NCBI GenBank assembly: GCA_026545225.1
Contig: CM048848.1
Coordinates: 13,806,853-13,870,852 of the forward strand
Source of the DNA: Cornus controversa
Lineage: Eukaryota; Streptophyta; Magnoliopsida; Cornales; Cornaceae
Length of the DNA: 64,000 nt
Direction of reading: 5' to 3'
The position numbers and the translations under genes are program-made. This document shows, one piece after another, positions 46,271-58,700 of the stretch. Position 1 is the first letter of the stretch. Each line of letters opens with the position of its first letter. The notes beneath the pieces are model-generated. The model was not told where the DNA came from, did no database searches, and saw nothing but the letters and a program-made list of their open reading frames with translations.

Positions 46271-46532
46271 ACTACGGTTTTATTGTCACCATTGGAAGAT
46301 TAAATCTGGTTTAATTCTTAGGCTAGAAATTCTTTCATTCTTTTTGTATATATTTTGTTCTCATTTCTCAAACTTCTTGATTTTAGGTATACCACATAGC
46401 GGGCATCAAAGAGAAGTAAACTTGGAACCCTTTGTGAGTATAATGCCTAAGATTAGTGGTTTGAATTCATTCATTCTTTTTGTAAAGATTATTGTTACTT
46501 TGTGTATTGAGGTGTTGTTCGATTGTTAATGC

Positions 46533-47189
46533 ATGCTAGGTAGACGGTCCTTGTCACTTCCTTTGCTTCCGTGTAACATTGAACTTGAACGAACACTTAG
46601 ACAACGTAGAGGAACCTCTAGGGACCCTATATTGCCTAGGACTGAAAACATGGATCCAAATGAGAGACAACCTCCCGGACTACCTCCTTTTAATCATGAA
46701 CAACCACCTCCACCACCACCTCCTCAAGGAGAGTTGCTTATGGACTTTTACCTTCCGACTACATTTGAAGTACCTTCATGTATCCAATTTCCGGATGTAG
46801 CGGCAACTCAATTCGAAATAAAGTCCTCCACCATCAATCTTCTTAATAGCTTCCACGGTCTCCCTAATGAGGATCCGTACCGGCACTTAGATTACTTCCT
46901 TTCCGTGTGTTCCACTATTCGTGTACCACACTTTACGGAGGATGATCTAAAGCTGCGTATGTTCCCCTTCTCCCTAAAAGATAAAGCTAGAAGTTGGTTC
47001 AACTCCTTAGAACCTAACTCAATCCATTCTTGGGCGGAGATGGAAATAGAGTTCTTAAAAAAATACTTCCCAATGGGTAAGACAAGTGATATTCGGCAAG
47101 CAATCACCGGATTCACCCAAATTGACCAAGAACAATTCCATGAGAAGTGGGAGAGGTTAAAGGATCTTTATGCATCATTTTCATCATAA
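46533..47189 (+). pseudogene. gag: truncated Athila Gag of the partial second unit
   Basis: The first 212 codons are almost identical to C1 Gag, from MLGRRSLSLPL through FHGLPNEDPYRHLDYFL and WFNSLEP to KWERLKDL. At 47169 homology stops inside the capsid domain; six foreign codons and a TAA follow. The leader between primer site and ATG is also intact and has the same length as in C1. The CCHC knuckle and all of pol are missing. Confidence 0.93.
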
Positions 47190-48375
47190 ATTCATTTTGA
47201 ATGATGTTTTGTATGTTTTAAATGAGGGAAACATATTTGGAAACTTGTTTAGAGGTTTTGAAAAGTTTTGGAATTGTTTGACAAAATTTGATAATTTTGG
47301 GTCAGCGAGACCCAGACGTGGGTACCAGTGGGCCCAGAAATTTTGAAATTTTTAAAAAAATGTTTATTTTTGGTTTTGAACCAAATGAAATGATTAAAAA
47401 GTTAAGGAAGTGATTTTGGAGTCTTAGTCGCTTTTAGAAATAATAAAAAAAAATTTGTGAGAGTAGGTATAGAGCCAAGATTGTTTTTTTCAATTAACTG
47501 TACAAAAAAAAAGACAACAAATCAAAAGATACAAGTTAATAGTGGTACACATACATCATACATGATTAGTTCAAAAAGAAAAAAATATTTAAGAAAAAAA
47601 AAGAACTTAAAAATATATGTATGTATATATATAAAATAGGACTTTCGAGATAAAAAAAAAGGATGTAATTTTATTATGAAGAGAATAAAAAAATTGAAGA
47701 AAAAGAGGAAGAAGCATAAAAAGGAAAAAAAAAAGAACTAAGAGAGATTTTAGATAAAAGATAATTTTAAGAGACATTTGTAAAATTTTATTAGTTATAT
47801 TCAAGTATGTGCAAAAGCATTAAGGGGCCTATCATGAGATTAGGGAGAAAAAATAATTTTAGGGGGGAGGGGGGGCGCATTCAAATTGTCAACCTAGTAG
47901 AGTGTCGAGATGATTTTCCTAATACTTTAGTCTAGTGGTAATAAATCCAAATCTAAAAAAATATCAAGATAATTTACGTTTTTTTTATTATTAGAGACTT
48001 CCCTTGATGCTTTTTAGCTAAAAAAAAAAGTTTGTTGCATTCCGGACTTGTTTGAATCTGATTCAACTATTTGGTGCATCCAACTCAATTTTCATCTATA
48101 TTCAACAAACGAAAGGTGAAGTTTGGTCTATGATATATGCTTCTATCCTACTCCTTTGGAACTCGGACAAAATTAAGATTGCGTATACATATATCCAACT
48201 CTGCCAAATGCAATTTTGCACGACTGATAAAGGCAAGTAGGTATTACCCCCATTTTTACCTTAATGAATAATAAACATAACTTTAATGCATGATTATGTC
48301 ATAGTTGTTTTAATTGATGCTAGTTAAAATAAAAATAAAAATTTTAAAATCAACCCTACTCCTTTTCTATCTTTT
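47170..48375. other. AT-rich DNA downstream of the truncated copy
   Basis: No gene. The part around 47290-47345 (GACCCAGACGTGGGTACC, GTGGGCCCAGAAATTTTG) resembles the GGGCCC-containing part of LTRs A and B in style and may be an old LTR fragment. The rest is A-rich low-complexity DNA with a G-run near 47866. Confidence 0.45.
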
Positions 48376-48787
48376 GGTTAATTTTATACAAACCTCCTAT
48401 ACTATAAAAAAAAATTGCATATCACAATCTTAAAATAGCAATAAATTTACAAGACACCCTTCTATCAAGTTAATAATAATAGTACTTGGATTTTTTTGGT
48501 AATTCTAGTTTACCCTTTTAGGTCAATTGCATAAAACTCCCTAAACTATAAGAAATTTACAAATTGCCCCAAGAGGTAACATGAAATTTCTTTTATAGTT
48601 CATAGGATTTTTTGCAGTTAAGTTTAATTTAGTAATTTTTAAGATACATTCAACACCCACATAATGACAGTTAGATTGTAGACCTTATTCACAAACTTTC
48701 AATAGCTCAAGGAGCTAGGTTATTTTTATTTCAAGAGGTAATATGCAAATTCCTTATAGTACATTAGAGTTTTGTGCAATTAACTCC
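48376..48787. mobile_element. MITE-like foldback with a nested copy of the same family
   Basis: The outer ends are inverted: GGTTAATTTTATACAAACC at left, and the inverse of the right end starts GGAGTTAATTGCACAAAAC. Both lead to ACTATAA and TTGCATATxAC. Inside lies a second foldback (48521-48621) with the same type of ends (GGTCAATTGCATAAAACTCC, then ACTATAAGAAATTT). No TSD was resolved. Confidence 0.6.
48521..48621. mobile_element. 101-bp inner foldback element
   Basis: The two arms of about 38 bp are inverted copies (left TCAATTGCATAAAACTCC, then AACTATAAGAAATTT; right inverse TAACTGCAAAAAATCC, then AACTATAAAAGAAATTT). Only a short loop lies between them. Confidence 0.65.
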
Positions 48788-49695
48788 TTTTCTTTTCCAA
48801 TTATAAATTTGAAACCCAACCTGGTTAACAAAATCCTAAGTATTCTATTGAGTGAATACTGAATAGCATGATGAGTTATTTCGTATTATTGGATTATGGT
48901 GGATTAGGTTGATTTTGAACTTAAGAATAACATACATAAAAATAACACACAGACAGTTTTGTCTGGTTGGGCTGGGTTTAGAATATGTGCTGGGGCTTGG
49001 TTCTGTTAGTTAAACTGTGGGTCCGAACTGACCACCTCCAATTCGTTTACAACAGTCCAAAGTCCCATTCTTCGAAGCTGGTGTTTGTTGAGCCTAGTTT
49101 AACATTTCCACCATGGGTTGTTTAAGTCCCATAGAGTTTACAACCTGGGACCAAAGGCAACTGTAAAAATGCTCTGTGAACTACTACTACTAAATAAACA
49201 TTTTCTTTTTGGTTATGCTCATACTAATATGCTTGAGACCAAAGAAAATATAGCATCAAAACAATATTGTAAAATTAACACAAATCTTGATTGTTGTAAT
49301 TCATTAGAATATGAATATATATACTTAAGATTTTCCTTCTCCATGATCAGAAACATGCAGTCACTGTAATAACCAAATCACTACAACTCTCATCATTGAA
49401 AAACTAATTAAGGAATGAAAGCTATAGTTGTAGAAAATTCAGGCCTACTGCTTGCTCTAAAACATCTATATATATATATATGCGTATATTTAGTCAAAAG
49501 TATGGCATAGATGTACAAAAATAAACTAACAAACATCAAATATCTACTCCAAAATGAAGAAAAGAAATATTGTATAAAAATTTCCCTTGTTTTGTTCTTT
49601 TCAGGTTTGAAGTTTGAAACTTCCACTACATTTGGTTTCAAAACAAAGAAATGTAATGTGATGCTTTATTATATTATATAATGTGTATAATATTA

Positions 49696-49700
<5 letters not shown>
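48788..49700. other. AT-rich intergenic DNA, no gene seen
   Basis: No open frame with a recognisable domain and no RNA gene. A frame of 83 codons at 49118 lacks any motif. Confidence 0.5.

Positions 49701-49728
<28 letters not shown>
49701..49728. repeat. (AT)n microsatellite
   Basis: A pure AT run of 28 bases. Confidence 0.9.
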
Positions 49729-49731
<3 letters not shown>

Positions 49732-50157
49732 TTATATGGTTTTTGGGTTTAAGAACTAAATTATTTATCTATTGGGTTCAAATAGATTCAATAAATAGTA
49801 GCACAGGTAATAAATGATGTACTCAATACAATTATGAGAGATCTAGTGTGAAAGAGGAGAAATAGAGCAAATTAATGAGAACTATAGTGAAGGTAGGAAT
49901 GTTTGCCTTATGACAGAGTCCAAGTCCCCCTTAGCATTTACTAAGACTCCTACATTTATAGGGCCAAGTTTTTTCAGGTCACACCCGACGGATTCGGACC
50001 AAGTCAGTTTATGCCTGAGACCTAAGGTATTTAGGTCATGATGTCCTGAACACCTAAGATGTCAAATCTTTCATTTCAACATGTCTTTCAGTGGTGTAAC
50101 ATGTTAGCTTTTGTGTGCATTAAATGCATTCGGCTATATTGTTGTGGTGGTAGTTGG
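49729..50157. other. target sequence of C2, possibly an old LTR
   Basis: Non-coding. On the minus strand it holds TATAAATGTAGGAGTC near 49956, a TATA-like site with GA-rich context after it, suggestive of LTR DNA. C2 is inserted at GTTGG (50153-50157), and the same sequence context continues at 63130. Confidence 0.35.
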
Positions 50158-51577
50158 TGATGTGGTTGGAACTAAATTATATTGTAAGCTTAATTTTTCC
50201 CTTTTTATCAAAATATAATTTAACCACTCGCAAGAGCACGAATCTTTGTAGATAAGGTTCTATATAGAGGGTATCGATCCCACGAGGACTAGTCGCAATT
50301 GTCTTAAAGGAAGATTAATTACACTTTAATTCTAAAAACAGGTTTTTGAATTTGTGTTTATAAACTATTGCATGAATGAAATGACAAGAAAAGTAAAGAG
50401 TTTAAAGTTGGGAGAGAGAACTAGGGTTGGTTTCCACCACTAGCCGTTCACATGTTCATAAGTGTAGCAAGCATGGGATTCATTAATTAAATGTCTAACA
50501 ATGTCATTAGGCTTGTGACCTCAATGACATATCAAAAGATCAATGTGTGTGCTAACCTATCATAATCCATCTTCAACAAGCATAGCTTTTCAACCTAACT
50601 AACTACCTAATTACTCTACTCTCTAAGTGAACACTACATACATCCAAACTACCTTGTCTTGGCATGGTCTATACAAACTAACATCACACATTCATTTAAA
50701 CACCATTATCTAGCCATCATTTGCACTTCTTGTGGAATATGCAAATGTTGTGCATTCAAGTGACAAAATCTACTCTAAGACAAGAATAAATTCCATATCA
50801 AATGAATATATATAAGAGATGTATTTGTGTACATAATCACTAGGCTAAATAATCAACATTTAATTACAAATCCCAAGAGCTACAAAGATGAACAAGTTTA
50901 CATGGCTAGGGGTTGAAACCAACACCCTAGTAGAAGAGTTAGTTGCTCATGGTTGCCTTGCACCCTTCCATTGATGAAGAAAGTGAAGCTTCTTGGTCTG
51001 GTTCAGCTTCTCCTCTTCCTCTCCCGAAGGTCTCTCCTCTAGTATTCTGATGTGTGTTGAGAGATATGTGAGATATGAGAGATATGGCCCTTTTTGGCTT
51101 CCTTTTCAACCTTGGGCCCCACCATATATATATATATATCACTATATATATCTATTGCATTAATAAGGCCCCCAAGAGTCTTGTTCAAGTCAGACAATCC
51201 CCCTAAGTCGTGCAAAAAAGGGGATTTTGTTGCAAGTGGGAGAGCAGGTGAGCAAGTGGCCAAGTGGATTCTGCAGAATCTCGATTGATCGAGATTGAAT
51301 CTCGATTGATCGAGATTTCGATCAGTCGAAATGAGATCTCGATCAATCGAGATTTTGATTAATCGAGATCAACATCTCGATTGATCGAGATGCCTTTGGC
51401 TGCATTTTCTGATTTCTTCCCTTGACTGCAGAAAGCTTCAGACTTTGCTCCATTTACTCCAATACCTGCAAAACATCAAAAACACAAAAATACCGTAAAC
51501 ATATCTCGGTAGACGCAAAAACGGAACTAACATATGCACTAAAGAGGGTTCAAATGCATAGAATTGAACACTTATCA
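50158..51577 (-). repeat. C2 3' LTR
   Basis: 1420 bp, the same length as 61710-63129, with scattered substitutions. The near-palindrome array is at 51278-51391. Confidence 0.96.
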
Positions 51578-51614
51578 CACCCCCAAACTTACATATTGCT
51601 AGTCCCTTAGCAAT
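51578..51614 (-). other. terminal hairpin and polypurine tract of C2
   Basis: The inverse reads ATTGCTA-AGGGAC-TAGCAAT then AAGTTTGGGGGTG, abutting the 3' LTR start at 51577. Confidence 0.9.
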
Positions 51615-53394
51615 ACGATATTACAAAAATAAAATTAACTATCTTATACAAAAGTTTAATCGTGCTCAGCCATCAACTAGATAAAGGGCGATCATCCGTT
51701 CATTTCACATTTGGCAAATGCAACAAGTATTATAGAACTATGTGGTCATTAGCAAAAATGGACTTTCACAAGCTATAAATAAACGACAGTCCCCACATAA
51801 TGGCCAGCCCGAACAAACATAACAATTCCAACCCCAAAATCCTCTTTGAAAAGTGAACATGCATTCTAACGTGTGGCTTTTGTCATATTTGGAGAAGAAA
51901 ACGAACAAATCTATTTTTAAGAGAAAAACTCATTGAAAACGCCCAACACGGCCGTTCATTATCACAAAACATTCATGATTGCTCATGTACGGATGACCGT
52001 GCAATGCTTAGCTCTTTTTGCTTTCTTGCAAGCCCATGTAGCGGCGTTGGGCCAATGACTCCCAAACCAATTGGTTTTAGGGCATTAGGTGAAGAAGCAC
52101 CCCTAGGACTTAATGACCGAGCTTACAAGGCGATGAGTGTAAGCAAGCCACCCGCTTATTATTGCTCAACCTTACACACTTTTACGCGAATATTCCCTGC
52201 TTTGAGGCATAGAAATCCAGTTTATTGAGTGATAAGGCTTATTGCATATTTTTCTCTTTTTCTTTTTTTTTTTTTTTTTTTTTTACAACAACCGGAAGAA
52301 CTTATTCTTTAAGCTGTTCAGATAAAAACGGAATTTTTCAAAAAATTCTCCCACAGACTTATACCCCACAATTTAAAATGCATGTGTGCGAATTTGTGCG
52401 GTTAAGGACAAATTTAGGGCAAGAACTGTACGTGCTCGAATTTGGACAAAAATGTAGACCGTTCTAGCCTACTATAAAGCTTGCAAAAGTGCGGGTATTT
52501 ACAATGTTAAAGTTCTTAACTACCTGCTGCATTTACCTCGGACATTTATTCGATTGACTTCCTTTAAAAAGCAAGACATCATGGCAAGTATGCAAAATAT
52601 CAAGAAAACTGCTCTACAATGATACTCAATATAACGACTGAACATTGCATGCATATGCAAGTGGTATAGCATACCGCACCCCCAAACTTATATGCAACAT
52701 GGTCCTCAATGTTTGGACAAGAAGAATAAGGAAGGAAGTTACCGGGATGGCAGAAGGCGACAAAAATGGTATTCCACAGCAGCGGTTATCCTGTAATTAA
52801 GAAAAACCTGCACAGAACACTAACTGGATACCACGAGCATTAAAAGGAACAAAAAGTAGATAAATAGAACATAATGAGATAATTATGCACAAACAGACAA
52901 TGCCAATATCACTGTATATCTAAGGGTCTGAACTGGTGTTTCCCAATTGTCTAAGAAGTCTATGCGATAAGATATTGACTATCCAGGCACGCTAACGTAT
53001 AGCACGCAAAGGGGCTACCTTTCTTTATTACCGCCATACTGTGTTGAAGCAATCTCAACAGTATTGGGAATCGAAACCAGGCGGTAATAAACGGAAATCA
53101 TCAACTGAATCACATATAACAAGTAGACAAGTGGTACTACATACATAGTCAAAGTATAGAGAACAGATATATTGACATAAAGCAAAAATAAAGACAGTAA
53201 AGATAACACATGGTGCAAAAGAAAATATAAATGTATTCCATATAGATGAAAATGAGTTTCAGTACAAAGTGTACATGTAGGTGGAATACTCAAAAAGAAG
53301 CTAAAAATGAAAAAAAAACATGGCCAACATGGCCTATCACACGTAAAGAAAGAAAAATACAGAAAATAAAGCATAAAAGATGAATAAAATGCAG
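51615..53394 (-). other. C2 3' non-coding region
   Basis: It is equivalent to 43118-44803 of C1 and has no gene. It includes the conserved block (about 52000-52135), a T-tract near 52267, and the hairpin plus polypurine module at 52677-52713, whose hairpin has one arm mismatch. Confidence 0.75.
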
Positions 53395-54618
53395 CTACTC
53401 GAAGGCGGGTGGTGGTGGTGGTGGCTCGGTGGGAGTAGAAGTGGAGGCGGAAGCTCGACCTGCGAACAGGAACTGCAGGTCCTGCCGGAGGGCTCGGAAC
53501 TCGTCTAAAATTGCTCTCTGGCCTTGTGCCAAAGAAGAAATGTCCGTCCGAATGCCTGCCAGCTGACTCTGCGTCACCTGGACATGCTCGTCAAAACCCT
53601 GCTGGAGCCGCTCTACGTCAGCCGCCAGGCAGGAATAGCCCGTCGCTAAAATATCATGCCGCTCTGCAGCCACATCCATCTCCTCCTCCTCCATCTCCTC
53701 GTCCTCTGAGTCAGCCTCTGCAGGCTCTCCCTCTTCCGTCTCCACCGGGGCATCCATATCTACATCATCTGGTGGATCACCCTGGTGGTCCTGTCGCTCT
53801 AAGTGTCGCCTCACCCGCTCCCACTGAGTAGAGGTGAAGCAGGTGGGCGGTGCCAACTGGATGTCAGTCTAACTGACCGGTATACTGGCACTGATGAGAA
53901 AAGCGGCGATCAGGAAAGGGAAGGGAAGCCGCCAACTAGCTGCTCGCCTCATCCTCTTGTTGACGAGGCCGTCCCAGACTTTGTACATCTACCCCCAGAT
54001 CAGTGATGGGACAGAACACCAAGTGCCTGTGTGGAAAGCATAGAGGCAACGGAGGAGGTCGCCCCTGCGCTCTGCCACGTGCTGCAGCGGACACGCGTTC
54101 TTGATGAGAACGGTGTCCAGGAACCAAAACCTGCTCGGGCACATCGATTTGGACGTGCAGTTGTGACTGGGCGTGGTAAACGCCCCGCCACACATGTCCA
54201 TCACGATCGAGAACAGTGTTGTGTCTGCGGGGAGTGCGGCCCTGAAAAGTGGCTGACCGTCCGGGCCAACCATGTCCGGTGGTTACTGGTGAGGGATGCC
54301 GAGCATATGCGCAATCCGGCTCGGCGTAATCGTGATCGTGACAGTGCCCACAACCGTCTCTAGTGTATCCAGCGCGGTGCAGGAGTAGGTCATATGATCG
54401 TGAAAGACCTGCACTAAGCGCTCGTGTGCCACGTCGGTGGGAGGCACACACAGTCGGTCGAGGCGACGCCTCCTGAGCTCGGCAACCGTCCACGCGGTGT
54501 CGGGATGCCTCTCGAACTCTGCTAAGTCAAAATTCTGCTCTGGGTGGAACTTCCGAGACCGGAAGGCTCGCCCGGGCACGTCTCGAACAGAACCGGCGGA
54601 GTTCTTCACCCTCGCCAT
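53395..54618 (-). pseudogene. C2 env-like third ORF
   Basis: A 407-codon frame from ATG (MARVKNSAGSVRDVPG) to the stop at 53395-53397. Domains are as in C1: RKFHPEQNFDLAEF, TAWTVAELRRRRLDRLC, RIAHMLGIPHQ, FLDTVLIKNACPLQ, a single acidic unit (MDAPVETEEGEPAEADSED), coiled-coil-like YSCLAADVERLQQ and a Pro-rich end. Stops are at 54283, 53989 and 53869. No membrane-spanning or signal segment is evident. The shorter length relative to C1 is partly due to the lack of the 22-codon duplication. Confidence 0.8.
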
Positions 54619-54632
54619 AGTCTCGGAACAGT

Positions 54633-55019
54633 CTGCACTGTATTCCAAAAATTACGTAAATAAAAAGAAAATGAAAGGAATGCTAAACTAGGAATAAAAA
54701 TAAAAGAATAAAAATGAAAATGAAGTCCTAGTCCATGGTGCTGACAAGAATTCAAAAAGTCGCTCTTAAAGAAGCAGTGTGAACGGATGCAACCGAAACG
54801 AAGGTGCCGCGGTTACACACCGTACACTAAGCATTTTAAACAAAAAGAATGCCAAATCTCACTCCTGCATATACTCCTACCCCCCGAAACTTGCAAAATC
54901 TCATTACAAACACCGCAAATGCACCCATCCAACCCAATATCATCTAAAAATGTTTATTACGCCGTAAAACTATCAAAAATGGCAAAAAAGTATACAAAAA
55001 GTAGCCATGCATCACTTAC
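54633..55019 (-). other. predicted 5'-UTR intron of the C2 env-like transcript
   Basis: 387 nt on the minus strand, GAG|GTAAGT to GTGCAG, equivalent to the C1 intron. The ATG of the env-like ORF follows at 54618. Confidence 0.6.
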
Positions 55020-55242
55020 CTCAAGAGGAAGAAGATGAACGGCTCAAACAGAAGAAGACCCACTCGCAGCCGCGAAGAGAAGATAGCGCGAGCGCTAGCG
55101 GCGGCTTCGTACTGTGTCGAATGGCGGCGGATGATCGGGAATGGTAGATCGAGTGCTCGGGAGTGCTTGGAGAAGGTCTGGATCGCACGGAGGAGAGAAG
55201 GAAGTCGGATGGTTGTTTTGAAATGAGAGGGAAGCCCAACGG

Positions 55243-55267
55243 TTTAAATAAGCTTTCGGATCACGTG
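55243..55267 (-). promoter_or_regulatory. candidate internal promoter in C2
   Basis: CACGTG then TATTTAAA, in the same order and spacing as C1 (41180-41204). Confidence 0.6.
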
Positions 55268-55280
55268 CAGGCATCGCGTG

Positions 55281-55621
55281 CATTTCGATTGATCGAGATG
55301 TGCATTTCGATCAATCGAGATTTCGATTGATCGAAATCTCACTTCGATCAATCGAAATCAGCTTCGATCGATCAAATTCCTTCCTCGATCAATCGAAAAT
55401 TCCTTCACGGAATTGAGTTTTTACTTCGACCAATCGAAATTTTATTTCGATCAATCGAAATCTTCGATCGATCGAAGACCTATCGAAGTGCAATCGAAGA
55501 ATACTACCTCTCGGGACTTTGGACTTGGCAAATTCTCTGTAATTTTTCGATCGATCGAAACTGAAATCTCGATCAATCGAAATCTCGATTGATCGAGATC
55601 TTGGTTTCGATCAATCGAGAT
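55281..55621 (-). promoter_or_regulatory. near-palindrome array upstream of the C2 env-like ORF
   Basis: The minus-strand equivalent of 40805-41168 in C1, with the same TCGAT-TG/CA-ATCGA cores but different unit order and several unit-level differences. CACGTG (55262-55267) and the TATTTAAA box (55243-55250) follow in the direction of transcription. Confidence 0.75.
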
Positions 55622-55790
55622 GCTCAAAAACAGTCAGCTTCAGGTATGCTTCAGGGACTTGGATATTTGGGAATTAGATACTACATTGCTTAGATACAAA
55701 CCTACTTTGGATTAAAGGGACATCATGGAAGCATGATAGCTACCATGGCTTCGCCACCTTAAACGTCTATGGCGCGACGTCTGGATCGGC

Positions 55791-58700
55791 TCACGAGTCA
55801 AAATACACGGGATCCGTCAAAGTGACGACATCCACATATTCGGTGGTGACTTGGTCATCCACGCACACTTTTAAGCGCTGCCCGTTTACTTTGAACAACG
55901 GGCCGTCTTTCAAGTCCTTTAATTCCACCGCTCTGTGGGGAGCGACGGAATTAACCAAAAATGGACCATCCCAAAGGGAGCGAAGTTTTCCGGGAAACAA
56001 ATGGAGGCGGGAGTTGTACAACCATACTTTTTGGCCCGGCGAAAATGTTTTGACTCGAATATTACGATCATGAAAGGCTTTGGACTTTGCCTTATAGATT
56101 TTTGCATTCTCATACGCGTCATGTCGCAATTCTTCCAATTCATTTCATTGAAGCTTTCGATTAGATCCGGCCTTTTGCATGTCAAAATTGAACGTTTTGG
56201 TGGCCCACATAGCTTTATGCTCCAATTCAACCGGAAGATGGCATGCCTTGCCATAAACCAACCGATAGGGTGACATTCCAATAGGAGTTTTATATGCGGT
56301 TCGGTATGCCCATAATGCATCGTTTAGTCGCAATGACCAATCTTTCCGGTCGGGCCGAACAGTTTTCTGAAGAATGTTCTTAATCTCCCTATTGGATACT
56401 TCTACTTGGCCACTGGTTTGAGGATGGTATGGGGTGGCTACTTTGTGTGTGACAGAGTATTTGGTAAGCAAGGTTCGAAGGAACCGGTTACAGAAATGTT
56501 TACCTCCATCACTGATGATGGCCCGAGGCGTACCAAACCGGCTAAAAATATTAGCTTGAATGAATTTAACCACGACTGCGTGATCATTGGTTTTGGTAGC
56601 AACGGCCTCTATCCATTTAGATACGTAGTCCACCGCTACAAGTATGTACTCATGACCAGTAGAGGGTGGAAATGGTCCCATGAAGTCAATGCCCCACACA
56701 TCAAATATTTTAACGATAAGAATAGGGTTAAGAGGCATCATGTCCTTCCGAGACATCGTGCGAAGGCGCTGACATCGCTCACAAGAGCGGCAGAATGAAT
56801 ATGCATCCCGATGAAGTGTCGGCCAGAAAAATCCGCATTGGAGAATTTTTGCTGCGGTTTTCTTAGCACTAAAGTGCCCCCCACAAGCGAGTGTATGACA
56901 AAACTTGAGAATGCTTTGGAATTCACTGTTGGGTACACACCTTCGAATTATTTGATCGGGGCAATATTTGAACAATTGAGGATCGTCCCAATAATATGAT
57001 CGTGATTGGGAGAAAAAATGATCCTTCTCTTGCTTGGTCCAAGAAGATGGTATTTTACCGGTTGCCAAGTAATTAATCACATCCGCATACCAAGGGATAC
57101 TCTCTTGAGAGATGACAAAGAGTTTTTCATCTGGGAAGGATTCACAAACTGGAATGGAATTATGGAGGGATTCAACAAGAATTCTAGACAGGTGGTCAGC
57201 CACCACATTTTCGGTTCCCTTTTTGTCTCTAATCTCAAAATTAAACTCTTGCAATAAGAGTATCCATCGGATCAACCTAGGCTTGGTGTCCTTTTTGGCC
57301 AAAAGATGCCGAAGGGCAGCATGGTCCGAATAGACAATGACCTTTGAACCTAATAAATAAGCTCAAAATTTGTCTAATGCAAATACTACCGCAAGCAATT
57401 CCTTTTCCGTTGTGGTATAATTGATTTGAGCCTCGGAAAGGGTTTTACTTGCGTAGTAGATGACATATGGCAGTTTGTCTACTCGTTGCCCTAAGACAGC
57501 ACCCATGGCATAATCGGATGCATCACACATAATCTCAAATGGGAGAGCCCAATTTGGAGGGATTAGAATTGGAGTAGTTGTAAGCATGGTGCGGAGTTTT
57601 TCAAAAGTGTTAAGGCACGCTTCATCAAAGGTAAAGCAAGACTCTTTTTCAAGAAGGCGACACAAAGGCCGAGAGATCTTGCTAAAGTCTTTGATGAAAC
57701 GGCGATAAAAGCCCGCATGCCCAAGGAATGAACGAATCTCTCTCACCGTTGATGGTGGAGGAAGTTTGGAAATGAGTTCAACCTTGGCCTTATCAACCTC
57801 TATTCCTCTCTTAGACACAATGTGCCCTAGGACAATACCCTCTTGAACCATAAAATGGCTCTTTTCCCAACTAAGAATTAGGTTGGTCTCTTGACATCGT
57901 TTTAGAACACAAGCTAGATTTTGGAGGCATGATTCAAATGAAGGCCCAAAAATGGAAAAGTCATCCATGAACACTTCTAAGAATTTTTCCACCATGTCCG
58001 AGAAGATAGACATCACACACCGTTGAAAAGTCGCCGGTGCATTGCACAACCCAAAAGGCATGCGTCTATAAGCAAATGTGCCGAAGGGACATGTAAAGGT
58101 GATTTTCTCTTGGTCCCTCGGGTCTATAGCAACCTGATTATAGCTAGAATATCCATCCAAAAAGCAATAAAAACTTTGCCCGGCTAATCTCTCCAATATT
58201 TGATCAATAAATGGGAGGGGGAAGTGATCTTTTCGAGTGGCTGAATTTAACTTTCGATAATCAATACACACTCTCCATCCTGTGGTGGTGCGTTGGGGAA
58301 CTAATTCACCCTTATCATTAGGTTGCACCGTAATACCAGACTTCTTTGGAACCACTTGAGTGGGACTAACCCACTTCCTATCTGAGATGGGGTAAATGAT
58401 TCCTGCATCTAGTAACTTCACCACCTCCTTCATTACAATGTCCTTCATGTTTGGATTTAATCGACGTTGTGCCTCCCTTGAGGTCTTTGCATCCTTTTCC
58501 AAGTGTATGCGGTGCATACAAATAGAAGGGTCTATTCCCTTAAGATCTGCCACACTCCATCCTATTGCCTCCTTGTGCTCTTTTAGCACCTTTATAAGTT
58601 CCATCTCTTGATCATTGGTAAGATTGGAAGCAATAATGACTGGAAGGGTCTCATTAGCGCCCAAGAAAACATACTTGAGTGTAGCTGGTAGGGGCTTGAG

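Noticed and set aside
49729-50157. A further complete LTR retrotransposon hosting C2
   Set aside because: A TATA-like site and repeats hint at LTR DNA, but no paired termini, primer site or coding remnants were found in the window.
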